From contig NZ_BMIN01000024.1 of NCBI RefSeq assembly GCF_014642405.1, positions 1 through 55,476 of the forward strand: a stretch of 55,476 nt of DNA. The letters are read 5' to 3'. Positions 37,366 to 46,199 of the stretch are shown in pieces. The DNA comes from Pontibacillus salipaludis (lineage in GTDB: Bacteria > Bacillota > Bacilli > Bacillales > BH030062). The stretch's first letter is position 1. Each line of letters starts with the position of its first letter. Under the pieces are notes generated by a model that made no database searches, was not told where the DNA came from, and saw nothing but the letters and a program-made list of their open reading frames with translations. The position numbers and the translations under genes were made by a program.

Positions 37366-37412
37366 CGTGCCAGACACCCTTTAGTATACTAAAGGGTGTC
37401 TGGCACGTTTTT
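37366..37412 (+). terminator. 42-bp perfect palindrome ending the chemoreceptor transcript
   Basis: Bases 37366-37407 form a perfect palindrome with no loop, made of CGTGCCAGACACC and its complement around TTTAGTATACTAAA. Five T follow on the plus strand. The outer part is the same GTGTCTGGCACG element seen at 19329 and 19366, so it is both a terminator and a member of that repeat family. Confidence 0.75.
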
Positions 37413-37414
37413 GT

Positions 37415-37669
37415 TTATCTTCTTGTGGGATAAGTAGGTTTTTCAAGGGAGGTGATATCTTCGTCGAGGTTCATCATTTTCTCTTCTAGCATTTTCTTTG
37501 CGTCCTGTACTCCCTGGTTGTAGAAATGTGGAGAGATCTCTTTCTCAATGAACTGAAAGAACTGATCAGCTGCAATGGTTCCGATCTCTTCTCCTCTTTC
37601 CATTTCAAAGTATCCTTGAATCTTAGATCGTATTTGCTCCCGTTCTTCTTTCTTTAATGATGGCTTCAT
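37415..37669 (-). CDS. DUF2164 family protein
   Basis: 84 aa. EREQIRSKIQGYFEMERGEEIG and the C-terminal block SPHFYNQGVQDAKKMLEEK match DUF2164. The function is unknown. AGGGAGCG precedes the ATG, and it lies 14 bp downstream of the methyltransferase at 37684, probably in one transcript. Confidence 0.85.
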   Translation of the reverse strand: MKPSLKKEEREQIRSKIQGYFEMERGEEIGTIAADQFFQFIEKEISPHFYNQGVQDAKKMLEEKMMNLDEDITSLEKPTYPTRR

Positions 37670-37683
37670 TGGCTTCGCTCCCT

Positions 37684-38310
37684 TTAAGAATCATTGGCTA
37701 TTAGCGGATTAGACGATACTGATCCGACAACGCACGTTGTTTTAGTAGGGTTACCAGGCTTATGATGGACAAGCACTTGCTTAAAGCCTGCTTGCTCTAA
37801 AAATGAGCGAATTTGATCTCCTATGATGACCGTTGTCTGGTCATTCGCCCCTTTCTCATGAGGTTGGAGTGCTACAGAAATCCTGCCCTTTTCACTCATC
37901 TGTTTACGCAATGCGTTTAACGTCCCAACCGGGTCTTCCCAATACGTAATGTTATTAATAGCCAGCACTTTATCTATTGTATCATGTAGTTCGGTCACTT
38001 TTTCTGCATACCCTTTCACTAACTTAACTTGCCCTCGTTCTACTCCTTTTTGATTTCGGCGCTTTGCCTCTTCGACCATTGTTTCAGAAGGATCAAGGCC
38101 ACTCACACGCACTCCTTCATACGTGTCACAAAGCTCTTTCACACAATACCCTGGTCCAAAACCAATCTCTAGCACATGATCCGTCGATTGAATATCCAAG
38201 AAAGACATGGCCCATTTATTGATATCAGCATTTTGCTTATACATCATCCACCCCACTACTTTTCCAACAAATCCTGAGGGTTTTGAAAACTGAGAGAATA
38301 AAAATCCCAT
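37684..38310 (-). CDS. class I SAM-dependent methyltransferase (UbiE-like)
   Basis: 208 aa. Motif I is VLEIGFGPGYCVKEL, and VSGLDPSETMVEEAK and INNITYWEDPVGTLNALR follow. The substrate is unknown. The ATG at 38310 has AAGGAG 9 nt upstream; the 39-codon longer frame starts in poor context. Confidence 0.85.
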   Translation of the reverse strand: MGFLFSQFSKPSGFVGKVVGWMMYKQNADINKWAMSFLDIQSTDHVLEIGFGPGYCVKELCDTYEGVRVSGLDPSETMVEEAKRRNQKGVERGQVKLVKGYAEKVTELHDTIDKVLAINNITYWEDPVGTLNALRKQMSEKGRISVALQPHEKGANDQTTVIIGDQIRSFLEQAGFKQVLVHHKPGNPTKTTCVVGSVSSNPLIANDS

Positions 38311-38471
38311 AGTTGTTCGCTCCTTTTTTATCGATCCTTCCTTTCCATTCCCCCATTTCCATACCTCTTTAACAACTTTTCTCCACATTAGCTGGACAAA
38401 ATGGCATATTTCAGACCCATCCTTCATGAATTAAGTAGTAGGATTAATTTCAGACGGAAGGTGGAATCATT

Positions 38472-39146
38472 ATGTATTATCCATCACCACAACCGCTTTA
38501 TCGCGACGGGCAACGTAACGCCAACCGCTTCCTGACCGTGACAGGTATTGGTTCAGTCAAGCTTGAGCCGAATGTCGCCAATATTAAGTTAGGTGTTGAA
38601 ACGCAAGATGAAGAGCTAACAACGGCTCAACAAACGAATGCACAAACGCTTGATCAAGTGATTGATTCTCTCATCCAAATTGGCATTACAGAAGAAAATA
38701 TTCAAACCGTCGACTACTTCATCTTCCCCCAATATGACTATATTGATGGGAAACAGCAGTTCAGGGGCTATGAAGTCACTCATCTCATTAACGTAACCAT
38801 TGAAAATCTAGAACAGACAGGTGAAGTCATCGATACAGCTGTGGCTAACGGAGCAAACCGAGTCTCAAACATCTCTTTTACCGTTCAGGATCCTCAGTCT
38901 TATTACCAAGAAGCACTAGCCTCCGCATTAAAAAATGCCAACACGAAAGCTCAAACAATCGCGCAGACGATGAACCTTCAAATTGACATGACACCAATCT
39001 CTATCGATGAACAGCTGCCACCTTCTCAAGCTACACCACAAACCATGGTGAAATCTGAAGCTTTCGGAGCTACAAGTACTCCTGTACAACCAGGGCAGTT
39101 AGAAATTACAGCACGGGTTGAAACCAAATACCAATACGTTTCGTAA
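38472..39146 (+). CDS. SIMPL (DUF541) domain protein
   Basis: 224 aa. FLTVTGIGSVKLEPNVANIKLGVETQ opens the SIMPL domain, and GANRVSNISFTVQDPQSYYQEAL near residue 140 is its second conserved block. There is no clear signal peptide. Family members are linked to stress or envelope phenotypes without a settled biochemical role. GGAAGGTGG precedes the ATG. Confidence 0.88.
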   Translation: MYYPSPQPLYRDGQRNANRFLTVTGIGSVKLEPNVANIKLGVETQDEELTTAQQTNAQTLDQVIDSLIQIGITEENIQTVDYFIFPQYDYIDGKQQFRGYEVTHLINVTIENLEQTGEVIDTAVANGANRVSNISFTVQDPQSYYQEALASALKNANTKAQTIAQTMNLQIDMTPISIDEQLPPSQATPQTMVKSEAFGATSTPVQPGQLEITARVETKYQYVS

Positions 39147-39271
39147 AGAATGTAGATCCTTAGCAAGATGGTTACCGGTAACATGTAAAGGGAACGAACA
39201 AGACAGGTAGACGCTTGCTCAAGTTATGATTATACTAAACACCGCACCTACATCTATTGGAGGGAACATTT

Positions 39272-39895
39272 TTGAAAAAACATGAACTACTCAGTAAAGT
39301 ACTCCGAACCTTTGCACTATCTCTGCTTGTCGCAACGGTCGGTTTGTATATGGGGCAATGGGTTCCACCTGCATTGTTTCTCCCACTTGTAATCTTAGAA
39401 TTTATTTTACTAATCTCTGTTTTCTTTCTGCGTAAAGCGAAGAAAATTGGGTACGGCTTTCTGTTTCTGTTTACATTTATATCAGGATTAACTTTGTACC
39501 CAGCCATTTCTTATTATATTAGTTCCATTGGAGCCACTACGGTCCTTATGGTACTTGGAGTTACAACCGTAATCTTCATTGTATTGTCCCTTTATGCGTG
39601 GAAGACGAAACGAGATTTAAGCTTCCTTGGCGGCATACTCATGAGTGCGCTACTTGCCCTCATTCTTGTATGGCTAATCCACATCTTCTTTAACTTAGGC
39701 AGCGCAGCTATTCTTGTCATAACGTTGATTAGTGTTGTTATCTTCTCAGGGTTTATTATCTACGACATTAACAAGATTAAGAACGGTCACTTTAACGAGA
39801 AGGACGTTCCACTTCTTGCATTGAACTTGTATTTAGATTTCATTAATCTATTCTTAGACCTGCTACGTCTTGTGAAGATATTAAAAGATGACTAG
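39272..39895 (+). CDS. Bax inhibitor-1 / YccA-family membrane protein
   Basis: 207 aa with seven hydrophobic segments. The last part (FSGFIIYDINKIKNGHFNEKDVPLLALNLYLDFINLFLDLLRL) is the conserved BI-1 signature with acidic residues that gate calcium leak in the B. subtilis homologue YetJ. I chose the TTG at 39272, 7 nt after GGAGGG, over an ATG five codons earlier that overlaps that ribosome site. A 12-bp palindrome GTTACCGGTAAC (39170-39181) lies upstream. Confidence 0.87.
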   Translation: MKKHELLSKVLRTFALSLLVATVGLYMGQWVPPALFLPLVILEFILLISVFFLRKAKKIGYGFLFLFTFISGLTLYPAISYYISSIGATTVLMVLGVTTVIFIVLSLYAWKTKRDLSFLGGILMSALLALILVWLIHIFFNLGSAAILVITLISVVIFSGFIIYDINKIKNGHFNEKDVPLLALNLYLDFINLFLDLLRLVKILKDD

Positions 39896-39910
39896 AAAAA
39901 GTTAGTGGCG

Positions 39911-39958
39911 AAAAAAACGAGTATGAATCCTTTAATTAAAGGATTCATACTCGTTTTT
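39911..39958. terminator. bidirectional terminator, BI-1 gene / membrane gene
   Basis: A 36-bp perfect palindrome (39918-39953) centred on TTTAATTAAA, flanked by seven A on the left and five T on the right, so it works in both directions. Confidence 0.85.
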
Positions 39959-39993
39959 GCTTTCTATATAATTTCAAAGAATTGTAGAACTCT

Positions 39994-40575
39994 TTATAAA
40001 TTAGCAATTATAACCCCTGCCACAATAAGCATGCCGAAGAACACAATAAAGAAAGCAGCTATTCCTCTCTTTATTGTGTTCTTTTGATAATCTTTCAGCT
40101 TCTCCTGGTCCCACTCATCAATTCGCTTTGCGCGAGCCTTTACTGAGACATGAATAGCTGGTATAAAAATGACTAGAATAGCTACCATCGTCCATCGAAA
40201 AGCCCCATCTGTAAAGAAAGGTTCCTCATCTTGGGCCAGAAGCATCTGCATACCTATCACAATCACCATCAAGCCTTCCGTCAACAATGCCGTTTTCCGT
40301 TCTTTATAGAACTGTTTCTCCCCCATCTTACCTTTCTCATATTCCGCCAACCGCTTCATATCCTTTGAAAAGGCAACCTTGCCGGTGAAGTATCTATATC
40401 CTTCAATCATAAATGCCAGGATAACCATAATCCATAAGACTAAATAAAATACCTTGGGACTCGAAGCGAAGAAAAACACAATTAAAAAGAGAATCATCAA
40501 AGGAATGATAATCATATAATTGTTTCGAATTTGTTTCTTTCTTAACTTCTGCAACTCTGCCTTTGTCACCATCAA
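39994..40575 (-). CDS. membrane protein of unknown function
   Basis: 193 aa. A basic N-terminus (KAELQKLRKKQIRNN) is followed by two paired hydrophobic segments, a charged cytoplasmic stretch (DMKRLAEYEKGKMGEKQFYKERK), and two to three more segments. I do not recognise the family. It is 58 bp downstream of another unknown membrane gene on the same strand. Confidence 0.6.
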   Translation of the reverse strand: MMVTKAELQKLRKKQIRNNYMIIIPLMILFLIVFFFASSPKVFYLVLWIMVILAFMIEGYRYFTGKVAFSKDMKRLAEYEKGKMGEKQFYKERKTALLTEGLMVIVIGMQMLLAQDEEPFFTDGAFRWTMVAILVIFIPAIHVSVKARAKRIDEWDQEKLKDYQKNTIKRGIAAFFIVFFGMLIVAGVIIANL

Positions 40576-40633
40576 CCGCCCCCTCTGTTCGGCTACCTCT
40601 ATTTACGGTTTAAGAAGGAAAACGTTTCGTACT

Positions 40634-41122
40634 CTATTCGAACATGTGCCCCACCCCGAACAGAGTAGCGAAGAATACAAGGGCAACCGCTAATAATAAA
40701 GCAGCCAACCTCACCTGACTCTCTCGTAAAGGATCGGGATCTTGATACGTATTAGGATTTTTACGCAGTCGAGCAAACAAACCACTCACAAAGATGGTAC
40801 CTAACAGAAAGAACTTCTGCGATTCTCCTCCTGGTACTTCCCCCGGCTTTTCGTTTATGATGATCAGCATAAACACAAAAGCGACTGGAAATCCTTTCAC
40901 AACCTTCCACCCAAACCGCTTCATTACGCTTTCTTCTGAAGATGAAAGGGACGCTTCTACTGAAGCATCCGTTATTAACTGAAGAAGACCTAACAAGAGA
41001 ATACCTATGTACAACATATAGAATGATAGTGACAGAAACGAAACAGCCGCCATCAATGCTCCAATTCCTAGAAAAACAGAAGCATTCACCCACTTATGAT
41101 GCCTCTCAAAGATTCCTAACAC
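40634..41122 (-). CDS. small membrane protein of unknown function
   Basis: 162 aa with five hydrophobic segments and a loop YQDPDPLRESQVR before the last. I do not recognise the family. Its ATG is followed by MLGIFERHHKW, and AAGGAGGCATTGAGGTG lies upstream. It probably forms an operon with the gene ending at 39994. Confidence 0.6.
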   Translation of the reverse strand: MLGIFERHHKWVNASVFLGIGALMAAVSFLSLSFYMLYIGILLLGLLQLITDASVEASLSSSEESVMKRFGWKVVKGFPVAFVFMLIIINEKPGEVPGGESQKFFLLGTIFVSGLFARLRKNPNTYQDPDPLRESQVRLAALLLAVALVFFATLFGVGHMFE

Positions 41123-41148
41123 CTCAATGCCTCCTTACAATTGCCCAT

Positions 41149-41203
41149 AAAAAAACACACAAACGCGGAGTTTTTTCCATTTTACTCCACATTTGTGTGT
41201 TTG
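41149..41203 (-). terminator. terminator of the thioredoxin-like gene
   Basis: AAACACACAAA/TTTGTGTGTTT stem with an inner GGAGT/ACTCC pair and seven T on the minus strand. Confidence 0.75.
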
Positions 41204-41220
41204 AAAACCAACCATTTCGG

Positions 41221-41541
41221 TTATTTAAACGTGCTAGCTAAGAAACCTTGTACTTCCTCAGGCGTCTTCGCATCTGCACTATGAAGATGAGCGATCTTCT
41301 GACCGTTTTGGAATACAAGAATACTAGGAATCCCCATAACTTCATACTCCTGGGCAACATCAGGTAACTCATCACTGTTAATCTCGAACCATTTATAAGC
41401 ATTGTACTCTTCCACAATATCACCAATAAACATATCCATACGCTTACAATCCGGACACCAATTCGCAGAGAACTTAATAATAACCGGCTCTTCCCCATTT
41501 ATAAGATCTTGAAATGTCTTCATCTCACGAATAAACTCCAC
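41221..41541 (-). CDS. thioredoxin-family protein
   Basis: 106 aa thioredoxin fold. The redox motif is WCPDC (Cys29, Cys32) and the cis-proline lies in VMGIPSILVF. CPDC differs from the CGPC of housekeeping thioredoxin, so a specialised or lower-potential role is likely. It starts at a GTG with AAGGAGG 8 nt upstream. Confidence 0.88.
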   Translation of the reverse strand: MEFIREMKTFQDLINGEEPVIIKFSANWCPDCKRMDMFIGDIVEEYNAYKWFEINSDELPDVAQEYEVMGIPSILVFQNGQKIAHLHSADAKTPEEVQGFLASTFK

Positions 41542-41669
41542 TAAAACAACCTCCTTGAAATACTCTCACCCTATTTAAACATATCCCAACCAGAATCGAA
41601 ACACATGAGCACATTCATGTAAGTTGGATTACAGTTAATACTTTTATAATAAATGTATAATGGAATAAA

Positions 41670-42230
41670 GAAAAGCACAGGCGGGGTGCCCAGGGCCGTA
41701 CGGATAAGACAGCTTTTCGGAAAAGGCGATTAGCCTTTGGAGAAAAGATGACTTATCGCGCTAGGCCCTCCCCGCCGGAGCTAGACACCAAAGAAAAGCA
41801 CAGGCGACTGTTCAGCAGAAGAGGAAGTTCGGTTAAAACCGGCACGTCCTGTGCCAACACCGAACTGACCTGCATCCTGCAGGCCCGCATAAGCAAGCTA
41901 CCGTAAGTCTGCGTAGCAGACTGCAGGTAGATTGCTTATGACGCTAGGGGCTAGGAGCCGGAGCTAGACACCAATGAAAAGCACAGGAGGGATGCCCAGG
42001 GCCGTACGGATAAGCAAGCTACTGTAAGTCTGCGCAGCAGACTGCAGGTAGTTTGCTTATCTCGCTAGCCCCTAGCCCCCGGAGCTAGACAAAAGAAAAG
42101 CACAGGCGGGGTTGCCCAGGGCCGTACGGATAAGCGAGCTACTGTAAGTCTGCAGAGCAGACTGGAGGTAGATTGCTTATCGCGCTAGGCCCTCCCCGCC
42201 GGAGCTAGACACCAAAGAAAAGCACAACCC
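41670..42230. repeat. four tandem mosaic hairpin-repeat units
   Basis: The 786-base gap 41542-42327 has no gene. Four units, each starting GAAAAGCACAGG and ending GGAGCTAGAC, lie at 41670-41786, 41793-41969, 41976-42090 and 42095-42210; a fifth start is truncated at about 42216-42230. Units 1, 3 and 4 share GCCCAGGGCCGTACGGATAAG. Units 3 and 4 hold a long hairpin around AGTCTGC/GCAGACT closed by GATAAGC/GCTTATC. Unit 2 has a different left half (GTTCGGT/ACCGAAC hairpin), also found at 50767. The complementary GGCGGGG/CCCCGCC ends suggest that each unit folds as one structured RNA or DNA element. Confidence 0.85.
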
Positions 42231-42327
42231 GACTAATGACCAAATCTACTTCGAACGCCGAAGTCCAAGTACCGCAAAGCTCAACCATAGACAAAAAATA
42301 TTATCTAAGAAACAAGGGGGATTATAC

Positions 42328-43566
42328 TTGAAAAAATTTATAAGCTTTTTTCTATTCACACTTCTTCTATCAGCTTGCAGCAATGCAGACGGAGAGAGTA
42401 ATAGCAACACCCAATCCTTACAAGACACCTCTTTTGAAGAGATCGAGGCTCAAGCTTCAGAAACCACTGTACGCCTACATATGTGGGGAGGCGATGAAGG
42501 TATTAACAACTATATAGACGAATGGGTCGCCCCTCGCTTACAAGACCAATACAACATCAACTTAGAACGTACTTCGATGGACACAGTCAACATCCTGCAG
42601 AAACTTTACTCTGAGAAACAGGCAAGCAAACAGGATGGCACGATTGATGTCATTTGGGTAAACGGGGAGAATTTTAAAAATGCGAAAGAGAACGAACTTC
42701 TCTACGGGCCCTTCCGTGATCAATTGCCCAACTTTACCGATTACTACGAACAAGAAAATCTTGCTTTTGATTACGACTTCGGCACACCAACAGAAGGCTA
42801 TGAAGCACCTTGGGGGAAAGTTCAGTTCGTTTTCTTATATGATCAAGAAAAGATCGAACAACCACCTGCAACATTCGAAGAGCTTAAGACGTGGATTAGC
42901 AACAACCCTGGGGAATTTACCTACCCCAATCCAGATGACTTCTCTGGCAATGCTTTCTTAAGACACCTTCTCTATAAAGGGGCAGAAGATACCGATACAC
43001 TCATTGAAGAGCCATTTTCTAAGGAGTTAGCAAGTGAAGCCGGTTCATACATGTGGTCTTACTTGAACGATATTCAATCGGATTTATGGAGAGATGGGAA
43101 GCACTACCCTGCTTCCTTAGCTGAATTAGACCGATTATACAGTAAGGGTGAAGTGTCGATGACGATGGGGTATAACGAGGCGCGCGCTGAACATATGATC
43201 GAAGATGGAATTTTCAAAGAGTCCACTCGTAGTTTCGTGTTAGATTCAGGGTCAATTGGAAACACTCACTTTCTAGCGATCCCTTACAATAGCCCAAATA
43301 AAGCAGGGGCAATGACAGCGATTAACTTCCTATTGTCTCCAGATGCTCAAACGGCAAAGCTTGAGCCTACCTATTGGGGCGATAACACACCAATCAGCTT
43401 AGATAAATTATCAAAAGAGGACCGCCAAGCTTTTGAATCATTAGACCGCGGGGAGAGCGTCCTGTCAAACGAAGTATTAGACAAACGCTTCCTTCCAGAG
43501 GCCGATGCCCAATATGTAGAGTGGATAAAGGAGAATTGGAAAGATGAAGTTATCAGAGACAAATAA
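42328..43566 (+). CDS. YnjB-like ABC transporter substrate-binding lipoprotein
   Basis: 412 aa. The lipobox is LLSAC (Cys17). The start of the mature domain (LHMWGGDEGINNYIDEWVAP, MDTVNILQKLYSEKQASK, DVIWVNGENFKNAKENELL) and TPTEGYEAPWGKVQFVFLYD match the YnjB-type binding proteins related to the thiamine/iron group. The ligand is not known. It starts at a TTG preceded by AAGGGGG and is the first gene of a seven-gene operon. Its last 23 bases overlap the next gene. Confidence 0.85.
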   Translation: MKKFISFFLFTLLLSACSNADGESNSNTQSLQDTSFEEIEAQASETTVRLHMWGGDEGINNYIDEWVAPRLQDQYNINLERTSMDTVNILQKLYSEKQASKQDGTIDVIWVNGENFKNAKENELLYGPFRDQLPNFTDYYEQENLAFDYDFGTPTEGYEAPWGKVQFVFLYDQEKIEQPPATFEELKTWISNNPGEFTYPNPDDFSGNAFLRHLLYKGAEDTDTLIEEPFSKELASEAGSYMWSYLNDIQSDLWRDGKHYPASLAELDRLYSKGEVSMTMGYNEARAEHMIEDGIFKESTRSFVLDSGSIGNTHFLAIPYNSPNKAGAMTAINFLLSPDAQTAKLEPTYWGDNTPISLDKLSKEDRQAFESLDRGESVLSNEVLDKRFLPEADAQYVEWIKENWKDEVIRDK

Positions 43567-44404
43567 GGCTTGGGTTCTCCTAACTCCGGCCTTACTTTTT
43601 CTCAGTCTACCAGCCTATGGTTTATTTTCAGCCATTTGGACCAGCTTACATGAAAATGGTTCATTCACAACCAAGCATTATAGAGTACTCTTCCAACAAG
43701 AGGCGTTTTGGGAGTCTGTTGGCTATAGTGTTCGCATTACCTTAATCGCAACAGTGCTCTCTTTATTACTTGGGTTGCTGCTCACAAGAGCCTTCACCTC
43801 TATTATCCAGAGTACAAAAGGAAAACTTAGCATTTGGCTCCCTATGTTGTTTCCTCATTTTGTGTGGGGATATATTGTTCTCCTCCTTTTTGAGCAGAGC
43901 GGTCTTATCTCCCATTCACTTGTCGAAATGGGATTGATTAGCAGCACATCATCTTTTCCTATTATGACCAATGATCAAAATGGAATTGGGATCATTCTTA
44001 CCTATGTAGGAAAGGAAACTCCTTTTGTTGTCTTAATGCTGCTGCCGATCTACGCGAAACAGCAAACTGGATATAAAGATCTCGTCCAGACTTTAGGCGG
44101 CGGGAAGTGGGCCGCATTTAAAGATGCAGAGTGGCCATGGGTGTTCCCGGTTCTGCTTGAAGCGGGTATTATCTTATTCGCCTTTATTTTAAGCGCCTAC
44201 GAGGTACCGTTCTTACTCGGGGCTACGTTCCCTGAGATGATCTCCGTTTTAACCTACGATTGGTTTTATTCAGGAGATTGGAATGAACGCCCTCTAGCTT
44301 TTGCTTCAATGATTATAACTAGCATTTTAATCGGTATCGTAAGCTTTATCGCCTTTTCGGCTATGAACCGAAAACGGATGCTCCTTACGAAAGGACAGGA
44401 TTAG
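43544..44404 (+). CDS. ABC transporter permease (YnjC-like, first half)
   Basis: 286 aa with six membrane segments and the EAA-type loop YKDLVQTLGGGKWAAFKDAEWP (about 182-203) that docks on the ATPase. In E. coli YnjC both halves are fused; here they are two proteins. It overlaps the binding-protein gene by 23 bases and is followed after 1 base by the second permease. Confidence 0.88.
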   Translation: MKLSETNKAWVLLTPALLFLSLPAYGLFSAIWTSLHENGSFTTKHYRVLFQQEAFWESVGYSVRITLIATVLSLLLGLLLTRAFTSIIQSTKGKLSIWLPMLFPHFVWGYIVLLLFEQSGLISHSLVEMGLISSTSSFPIMTNDQNGIGIILTYVGKETPFVVLMLLPIYAKQQTGYKDLVQTLGGGKWAAFKDAEWPWVFPVLLEAGIILFAFILSAYEVPFLLGATFPEMISVLTYDWFYSGDWNERPLAFASMIITSILIGIVSFIAFSAMNRKRMLLTKGQD

Positions 44405-44405
44405 T

Positions 44406-45215
44406 ATGAATCAACTTAGCAAACAGAAAAAAATACAGTTTTGGGCGCTCACGTTGCTCTTCTTCATCCTTCCTGTCGTATTTCTATTGTTAAAGAGCAC
44501 CGTGTTGAACTTTGGTTTTGGCCGAAATGAAGACATTGAATTTTCCTTTATAGGCTGGGAAACGCTCTTCTCCGAAAGTCAGTTAATTCACGCAACCCTT
44601 GTTTCTTTAGGTATAGGAGCTCTTGTCGTGTTCCTAAATTTGAGCATCGGTCTCTTAGCCGGAAAAGCGCTCGCTTTCTATTCTTTTAAAGGGAAATCAG
44701 TAATCGAATCGCTCTTCCTCTTGCCTTTAATTGTTCCTTTATTGGCAATTGCGATGGGCATTCACGTCGCCATGATTCGTATTGGCCTCTCAGATACGTG
44801 GATAGGAGTCGTACTTATTCACCTCGTACCTACTATTCCATACAGCATCAAAATGTTGCAAAGTGGCTACGCTTCGATAGGGACTGGAATGCTGCAACAA
44901 GCTCAAGTGCTTGGTACAAATAGGTGGCATCGCTTCTTTAGTGTTGAGTTGCCCCTCCTTATGCCCTCGATTAGAAGTACAGTTTTTCTAATCTTTGTCA
45001 TCAGCCTTAGCCAGTATGTCATTACAGCCATTATTGGAGGTGGGAATGTCGTTACGCTCGCCATGATCTACTTCCCTTTCTTAGATTCAGCAGGAAGTAC
45101 GGTACTTGCAGCGTTCTCAACCTGGTTCGCTTTGCTTCCAATCTTATTCTACCTTTCAATGGAGCTTTTACTATCGCTCCTTCCGTATCAAAATCCTTGG
45201 AGGACTCGTTTATGA
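44406..45215 (+). CDS. ABC transporter permease (YnjC-like, second half)
   Basis: 269 aa, six membrane segments, with an EAA loop at MLQQAQVLGTNRWHRFFSVELP. It begins one base after the first permease stop, and its own stop overlaps the ATPase start (ATGA). Confidence 0.88.
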   Translation: MNQLSKQKKIQFWALTLLFFILPVVFLLLKSTVLNFGFGRNEDIEFSFIGWETLFSESQLIHATLVSLGIGALVVFLNLSIGLLAGKALAFYSFKGKSVIESLFLLPLIVPLLAIAMGIHVAMIRIGLSDTWIGVVLIHLVPTIPYSIKMLQSGYASIGTGMLQQAQVLGTNRWHRFFSVELPLLMPSIRSTVFLIFVISLSQYVITAIIGGGNVVTLAMIYFPFLDSAGSTVLAAFSTWFALLPILFYLSMELLLSLLPYQNPWRTRL

Positions 45216-46198
45216 CATCATCGTTTATTACTGTAGAGCAAACATCGAAATCATTTCATAAAGAAGCGATTTTCCAGAACCTCTCTTTCACATTAAATAA
45301 AGGAGACATCTTAAGTATCGTAGGACCCTCAGGAAGCGGTAAGACAACCCTTCTTCGATGCTTAGCGGGTCTTGAATCGTTTTCGACAGGCACGTTTGTT
45401 ATTAATGACAAAGACGTAACAGCCCTAGAAGCAAATAAACGCCCAGTAAGCTTAGTATTCCAACACCCATTATTGTTTCCACACATGACCATTCAAGAGA
45501 ATGTAGCTTACGGTTTAACCTTTCAAGGAAGGAAGAAAAAGGAAAGGTTGCGTCTCGCACAAGAGTTGATCAACCAAGTTGGCCTTGCCGGATATGAGAA
45601 GAGTTTCCCCTATGAATTATCAGGTGGCCAGCAACAGCGCGTATCCTTAGCTAGATCTTTAGCGATCTCACCAGATCTACTCTTACTCGACGAGCCTTTT
45701 AGCAGCTTAGATGTGCGCCTAAGAAATGAGATGCGAACTTGGGTAAGACAACTTTTGAAAGACCAGGAGATTACGGCAATCTTTGTGACACATGACAAAG
45801 AAGAAGCTATGCAAATGGGAGACTATGTAGGCGTCTTTGAGAATGGCCAGTTCCAACAAATCGGTGAGCCAGAACACGTCTACCACTCTCCCTCTAACGC
45901 TTTTGTTGCAGATTTCTTTGGAGACCATTTAATCGTGGACCAGGAAACATTCATTCCTGTTCAATCGCTTTTCTTATCAAAAACAAAACCAAAACAAGTT
46001 GCTTCCGTTTGGAAAGGCGTTATGAAGAACAAATTGCACGTTCACGGTCACACGCTTTATCAAATTTTCATAGAAGACTTACATCAACACGTCACCGTTT
46101 CAAGCTCAATAAGACTCAATACCCATGAGAGGATCTACGTATCAGCACACCCCGATTCCGTTCAAACGTTTATAAATTCACAGCAAAGGAATGGGTAA
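45212..46198 (+). CDS. ABC transporter ATP-binding protein (YnjD-like)
   Basis: 328 aa. Walker A is GPSGSGKTT at residues 38-46, the signature is LSGGQQQR, and Walker B is LLLLDEPFSSLD. The D- and H-loops (VTHDKEEAMQMGD) follow, and an extra C-terminal domain of about 100 residues resembles the regulatory TOBE region of thiamine/iron/polyamine ATPases. I chose the ATG at 45212, 8 nt after GGAGG, giving a 4-base overlap with the permease gene. Confidence 0.92.
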   Translation: MTSSFITVEQTSKSFHKEAIFQNLSFTLNKGDILSIVGPSGSGKTTLLRCLAGLESFSTGTFVINDKDVTALEANKRPVSLVFQHPLLFPHMTIQENVAYGLTFQGRKKKERLRLAQELINQVGLAGYEKSFPYELSGGQQQRVSLARSLAISPDLLLLDEPFSSLDVRLRNEMRTWVRQLLKDQEITAIFVTHDKEEAMQMGDYVGVFENGQFQQIGEPEHVYHSPSNAFVADFFGDHLIVDQETFIPVQSLFLSKTKPKQVASVWKGVMKNKLHVHGHTLYQIFIEDLHQHVTVSSSIRLNTHERIYVSAHPDSVQTFINSQQRNG

Positions 46199-46199
46199 T

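Noticed and set aside
39905-40087. 60-codon plus-strand frame
   Set aside because: It spans a perfect palindromic terminator and the antisense of a membrane gene.
41238-41498. 86-codon frame within the thioredoxin gene
   Set aside because: It is an alternative frame of the real gene, which has the CPDC motif and a ribosome site.
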